Below, piece after piece: positions 61,427 to 64,000 of a stretch of 64,000 bases of DNA. The first letter of the stretch is position 1, and the number at the start of each line of letters is the position of its first letter. This DNA is from Paraburkholderia dilworthii (GTDB taxonomy: Bacteria > Pseudomonadota > Gammaproteobacteria > Burkholderiales > Burkholderiaceae). The stretch covers positions 62,001 through 126,000 of the forward strand of contig NZ_AWZT01000012.1 in NCBI RefSeq assembly GCF_000472525.1, in the 5' to 3' direction. The translations under genes and the position numbers were made by a program. The notes under the pieces were generated by a model. It was given only the letters and a program-made list of their open reading frames with translations, did not search any database and was not told the DNA's origin.

Positions 61427-61825
61427 TTGACGAGTCACTTCAGCTACTGGCTTCCAAAGAGAGCCGCGAAGGTTGCATCAAAGTTTCCGGGGGACTTCAC
61501 TCCAGTCAGAAAGAGTCCGTTCGACAGGTTACACACACTGAACTTGCGATCTAAGGTATCGCGTCATGAACTTGCACGCGCCGCGTTCGAAACGGGTTAT
61601 GGACCTAAAAAAGATTGGCCATCAACGCTGCTCATGGGAGGGCCGGAGCGGACCGCACTGAGCGCGTTCTTGAGTGCACGGGTGGAATGGGTGCTAAGCA
61701 TGTTTGACATTTCGAACGGCCAGATTAGGCCGCAGAATTTTTCTCGCTACGTCGAGTCGTCAGAATGGAGCACTGTGTCCTATTACATGGGACAGATCGC
61801 TGCGCGAATAGCAGCCGATCGCTAG
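61427..61825 (+). CDS. N-terminal part of a nuclease gene interrupted by an amber codon
   Basis: TTG start at 61427 with AAGGA upstream; 132 residues ending at a TAG. The frame continues after the TAG (10 codons, then TTG at 61856) in the same register into the next CDS. The N-terminal region (SKFPGDFTPVRKSPFDRLHT, VEWVLSMFDISNG, SYYMGQIAARIAADR) reads like the start of the nuclease protein. So this is probably one gene split by a nonsense mutation or an amber read-through site. Confidence 0.6.
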   Translation: MTSHFSYWLPKRAAKVASKFPGDFTPVRKSPFDRLHTLNLRSKVSRHELARAAFETGYGPKKDWPSTLLMGGPERTALSAFLSARVEWVLSMFDISNGQIRPQNFSRYVESSEWSTVSYYMGQIAARIAADR

Positions 61826-61855
61826 CTACCCGCGGACCGGCTGCCGTGTAAGGCA

Positions 61856-62860
61856 TTGCATCAAGCGATTTTCACCTCGGCAGCTTTCGTCACTCCGGCC
61901 TCGCTGATTGCCACAAGATCTACGAAGACTGTTGCCGCGGGCCGTAAACTGACTGTCAAAAGTGAGAAGGTGCCAGACTTGCTAATCATTGATCGCCGTG
62001 GCGAATGGCATCTGTTCGAAGCGAAAGGCGGGCGTACTAACTATAGATCGCCAGCAGTGATCAAGGCGCTTGACCAGCTTGACGCCATTGCAACGATTGG
62101 GAAGCCTAGCGCGCTGTCGCCACCGGTCAGCAGAGTATGCGCATTTGCGAAGCTGAATCGGCCGCGCCAGACTGTGAAGGCGATTGGCTTCGATGTTGTC
62201 GATCCACCGGAACGCGAACCCGGCGGCGTTGCGCTGGAAATATTGACAGAGGTAGCCCAGCTTTTGACTGCATCCCTTCAGTACGACATTCTCGACACGC
62301 TGACTCGAGTGCCCATGCCGCCTGAGCTTATAAGGGAAACGGAAGGACAACGGGATCTCCGCCGGATCGGACGAGGTAACGTATATGTTGCAATGCCGCA
62401 TAGAGGTTTAATCAACGCGTTTGCGTTCGAAATTGCGGTGTATCAGCGCATTCGCCAGCATCTGCAAGGCCGCGGTGGCGTTGGTGTTTTATCGCAGGCA
62501 GCCTGGCTAACTGGAATGTTCCAGGAGGCCGCGCTTCACGATCGAGATGGCGGAATTCCAATAGAGCGAACGGACAGATCCCGAGCCGCGATTAGCGCTG
62601 CCCTTCGACGTTCGGGGCAGACCAATGACCCGACCCGTGTGCTGGAAAACCTCGCGCAAGAGCTTGAATTGAACCGTCTATGGCATGAGTTCGAGGAAAA
62701 GAGCGAAAAGCATCTTTCGGACTTTTCGAAAGAGTTTATGCCCGTATTGGCGCAGAGCAAACCGCTACTTGGGCAAGGGGGGGCCATATACTTCTCAATA
62801 GAAGACGCAGCGACCAATGCCCATGCTCGCGATGAAGGAAACAGTCAAGCGGCGGTGTAG
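61856..62860 (+). CDS. PD-(D/E)XK nuclease-like protein (C-terminal part of the split gene)
   Basis: 334 residues from TTG at 61856, in frame with the preceding 132-residue part. The nuclease motif is VPDLLIIDRRGEWHLFEAKGG (Asp41 and Glu55-x-Lys57), typical of PD-(D/E)XK enzymes. The rest is helical (LEVLTEVAQLL-type sequence, RIRQHLQGRGG, ELEFEEKSEKHLSDF-type). Predicted to cut DNA, either as the restriction partner of the methylase or as the effector of the ATPase. Its 3' end overlaps the membrane-protein gene. Confidence 0.65.
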   Translation: MHQAIFTSAAFVTPASLIATRSTKTVAAGRKLTVKSEKVPDLLIIDRRGEWHLFEAKGGRTNYRSPAVIKALDQLDAIATIGKPSALSPPVSRVCAFAKLNRPRQTVKAIGFDVVDPPEREPGGVALEILTEVAQLLTASLQYDILDTLTRVPMPPELIRETEGQRDLRRIGRGNVYVAMPHRGLINAFAFEIAVYQRIRQHLQGRGGVGVLSQAAWLTGMFQEAALHDRDGGIPIERTDRSRAAISAALRRSGQTNDPTRVLENLAQELELNRLWHEFEEKSEKHLSDFSKEFMPVLAQSKPLLGQGGAIYFSIEDAATNAHARDEGNSQAAV

Positions 62861-63422
62861 GAAGAAAAAAAAGACTAAGGACGCTTGGGATATCGTTGTT
62901 GATGTTGCGCAAATTCTTTCCGCACTCGGCACGTGCGGTGCAGTCATCGTTTCGCTTCATCTTTCGAGTCGGGGTCGCAAGCCGACGGCTAGGGTCGTCT
63001 TGGACGTGCACAGATTTCCATTCGTTCAACCGATCCTTCCGACAGAGGGCCGACTCGTTATAACAAACACTGGTGATCGGGAAGCAGTTGTTCTTGCGGC
63101 GCGCTGGCGAGTGCGTCAAAAGCCCGAGACTGAGCACCTTGTCTCGCGCCATTACGATGACGACGAAAATCGAGTGGATCTCACTTGGGCAAACTTTCGT
63201 CCAGGCGTTCCGTATCCGTTCGTCGTACCATACGCCGAGAACGTCCGGCACCTTCGAACTCTGCTCGGTTTGGCGGGTCCGCTTCCTCGGACGCGGCTAC
63301 AAGACGTATATCTCGAGCACGAATTCGCAACAGGGGACGTTCATAAAGAGCGACTGCCGTCAGCCTTTGCAGCTGAAATCACAAAATACTCCGAACTCGA
63401 GATCGTGGTGCCAAACCCATGA
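62817..63422 (+). CDS. Membrane-anchored protein of the putative defence operon
   Basis: 201 residues; a basic N-terminus (KRRCRKKKKTKD), one hydrophobic segment (ILSALGTCGAVIVSLHLSS), then a beta-rich Ig-like domain (RFPFVQPILPTEGRLVITNT, REAVVLAARWRVRQ). It overlaps the nuclease gene by 44 bases. The exact start among three ATGs is uncertain. Function unknown. Confidence 0.55.
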   Translation: MPMLAMKETVKRRCRKKKKTKDAWDIVVDVAQILSALGTCGAVIVSLHLSSRGRKPTARVVLDVHRFPFVQPILPTEGRLVITNTGDREAVVLAARWRVRQKPETEHLVSRHYDDDENRVDLTWANFRPGVPYPFVVPYAENVRHLRTLLGLAGPLPRTRLQDVYLEHEFATGDVHKERLPSAFAAEITKYSELEIVVPNP

Positions 63423-63513
63423 TCCTGTTCATGACAGAACTGCAAGCGGGTGACGCAAACCGCGAAGAGAAAGATCAACGGACTGATCGAACATCCATGA
63501 GGGCAAGAGCGTT

Positions 63514-64000
63514 ATGTCGCCGCTGAGTCATTCATTCGAGGATCTAGCGCAATCGTTGCGGATCCTGCTTGAGGCCAATTTCAGTGCAGAACGCGGAGGG
63601 TTGCTACGCGTCGATAGGGCGGAAGCCGCTGGCAACGTCGAAAGCGCTCTAACGGGAGTTCTGAACGCGTTCCATAGTCTATATGACGCTATGTCAAAAG
63701 CGGGCTTGCAAAGCGAGCCGGCGTGGTACGCGACTCCGGAGCTTGCCACAATGCTAGTTCTGCGGAACGCCCGCCACCACAATCACGCCCATAAGATTCG
63801 TACTGTCTACAATTACTATGCACATGAAACAGAGAAACTTGGCGAGTTCGAGCATTATGTGTTTGTAGATTTTCCCGTTGAAGATAACGGCGGCGATACT
63901 TTCGATGTCTACCTCTCGTGGAACGATCTTGAGTCGCTTCTGCTTATGCCCGCTAAAGAAGCTGCTGTGAAAGCGGAAACAGCCGATGCAGTAAGGAAAT
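63514..64000 (+). CDS. Possible HEPN-like protein (runs off the right edge)
   Basis: An ATG at 63514 opens a frame to the window end (about 162 residues). The segment MLVLRNARHHNHAHKIRTVYN contains an R-x4-H pattern as in HEPN RNases, and helical sequence surrounds it (SFEDLAQSLRILLEANF, ALTGVLNAFHSLYDAMS). This is a weak motif match. If real, it would add an RNase effector to the operon. Confidence 0.45.
   Translation, partial: MSPLSHSFEDLAQSLRILLEANFSAERGGLLRVDRAEAAGNVESALTGVLNAFHSLYDAMSKAGLQSEPAWYATPELATMLVLRNARHHNHAHKIRTVYNYYAHETEKLGEFEHYVFVDFPVEDNGGDTFDVYLSWNDLESLLLMPAKEAAVKAETADAVRK

Overview
The window is a stretch of a large, GC-rich proteobacterial plasmid or megaplasmid. The gene families present (PRTRC cassette, DUF1173, FlhC-like regulator, VirB8-9-10 fused to a PilLNOPQRSV type IVb pilus operon) and the base composition point to Burkholderiaceae such as Paraburkholderia, Caballeronia, Burkholderia or Cupriavidus. 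The genus is not resolvable from sequence alone. No rRNA, tRNA, CRISPR array or intact insertion sequence was found.

Layout. 1-6.6 kb (minus strand): the PRTRC cassette (ParB-like, E, C, F, B and the start of A), preceded by an N-6 methylase-like gene and two small genes. 7.1-13.3 kb (plus): accessory genes, including small membrane proteins, a DUF1173 protein, a Gp37/Gp68-type protein and a Lar-like zinc protein. 13.9-17.7 kb: a cargo patch with a DUF1780 gene, a membrane-anchored caspase-like protein lacking both catalytic residues, and a tyrosine recombinase with a Fis-type HTH tail. 18.6-20.8 kb: three palindromic operators followed by an actin-like segregation gene (PRTRC D / ParM type), a small partner and two small membrane proteins. 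20.8-24.9 kb (minus): Toprim/zinc primase-like protein, SSB and unknowns. 25.4-30.8 kb (plus): NERD protein, coiled-coil KfrA-like protein, FlhC-like regulator and a CAP-domain lipoprotein.

30.8-46.5 kb (minus) is one long operon: VirB8, VirB9, VirB10, two transglycosylases, a VirB9/TcpQ hybrid, and PilL(TcpQ)-N-O-P-Q-R-S-V. It encodes an envelope-spanning channel core plus a thin type IVb pilus, probably for conjugative mating; VirB4, VirB6, VirD4, PilM, PilU and a relaxase are not in the window. 46.5-47.2 kb is its control region, shared divergently with a frameshifted ParB/KorB-like regulator. 48-52.6 kb is the replicon core: RepB-type initiator, nine iterons in both orientations, ParA, ParB and a putative parS pair. 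53.1-55 kb is a second tyrosine recombinase, likely for multimer resolution. 55.4-56.4 kb has an HU gene and a decayed HU copy.

56.6 kb to the right edge (plus) is a tightly packed operon that I interpret as an undescribed or little-described defence locus: a phosphoribosyltransferase-like protein, an ORC/CDC6-like AAA ATPase, an unknown protein, an NPPF-type N-6 adenine methylase, a PD-(D/E)XK nuclease split by an in-frame amber stop, a membrane protein and a possible HEPN protein.

Across the plasmid, three families of dispersed cis elements tie the modules together: a CCGTGAGCCGGCTCACGG palindrome (4 copies), a GCGTC-N3/5-GACGC element (4 copies), and a covarying hairpin in the leaders of five minus-strand genes.
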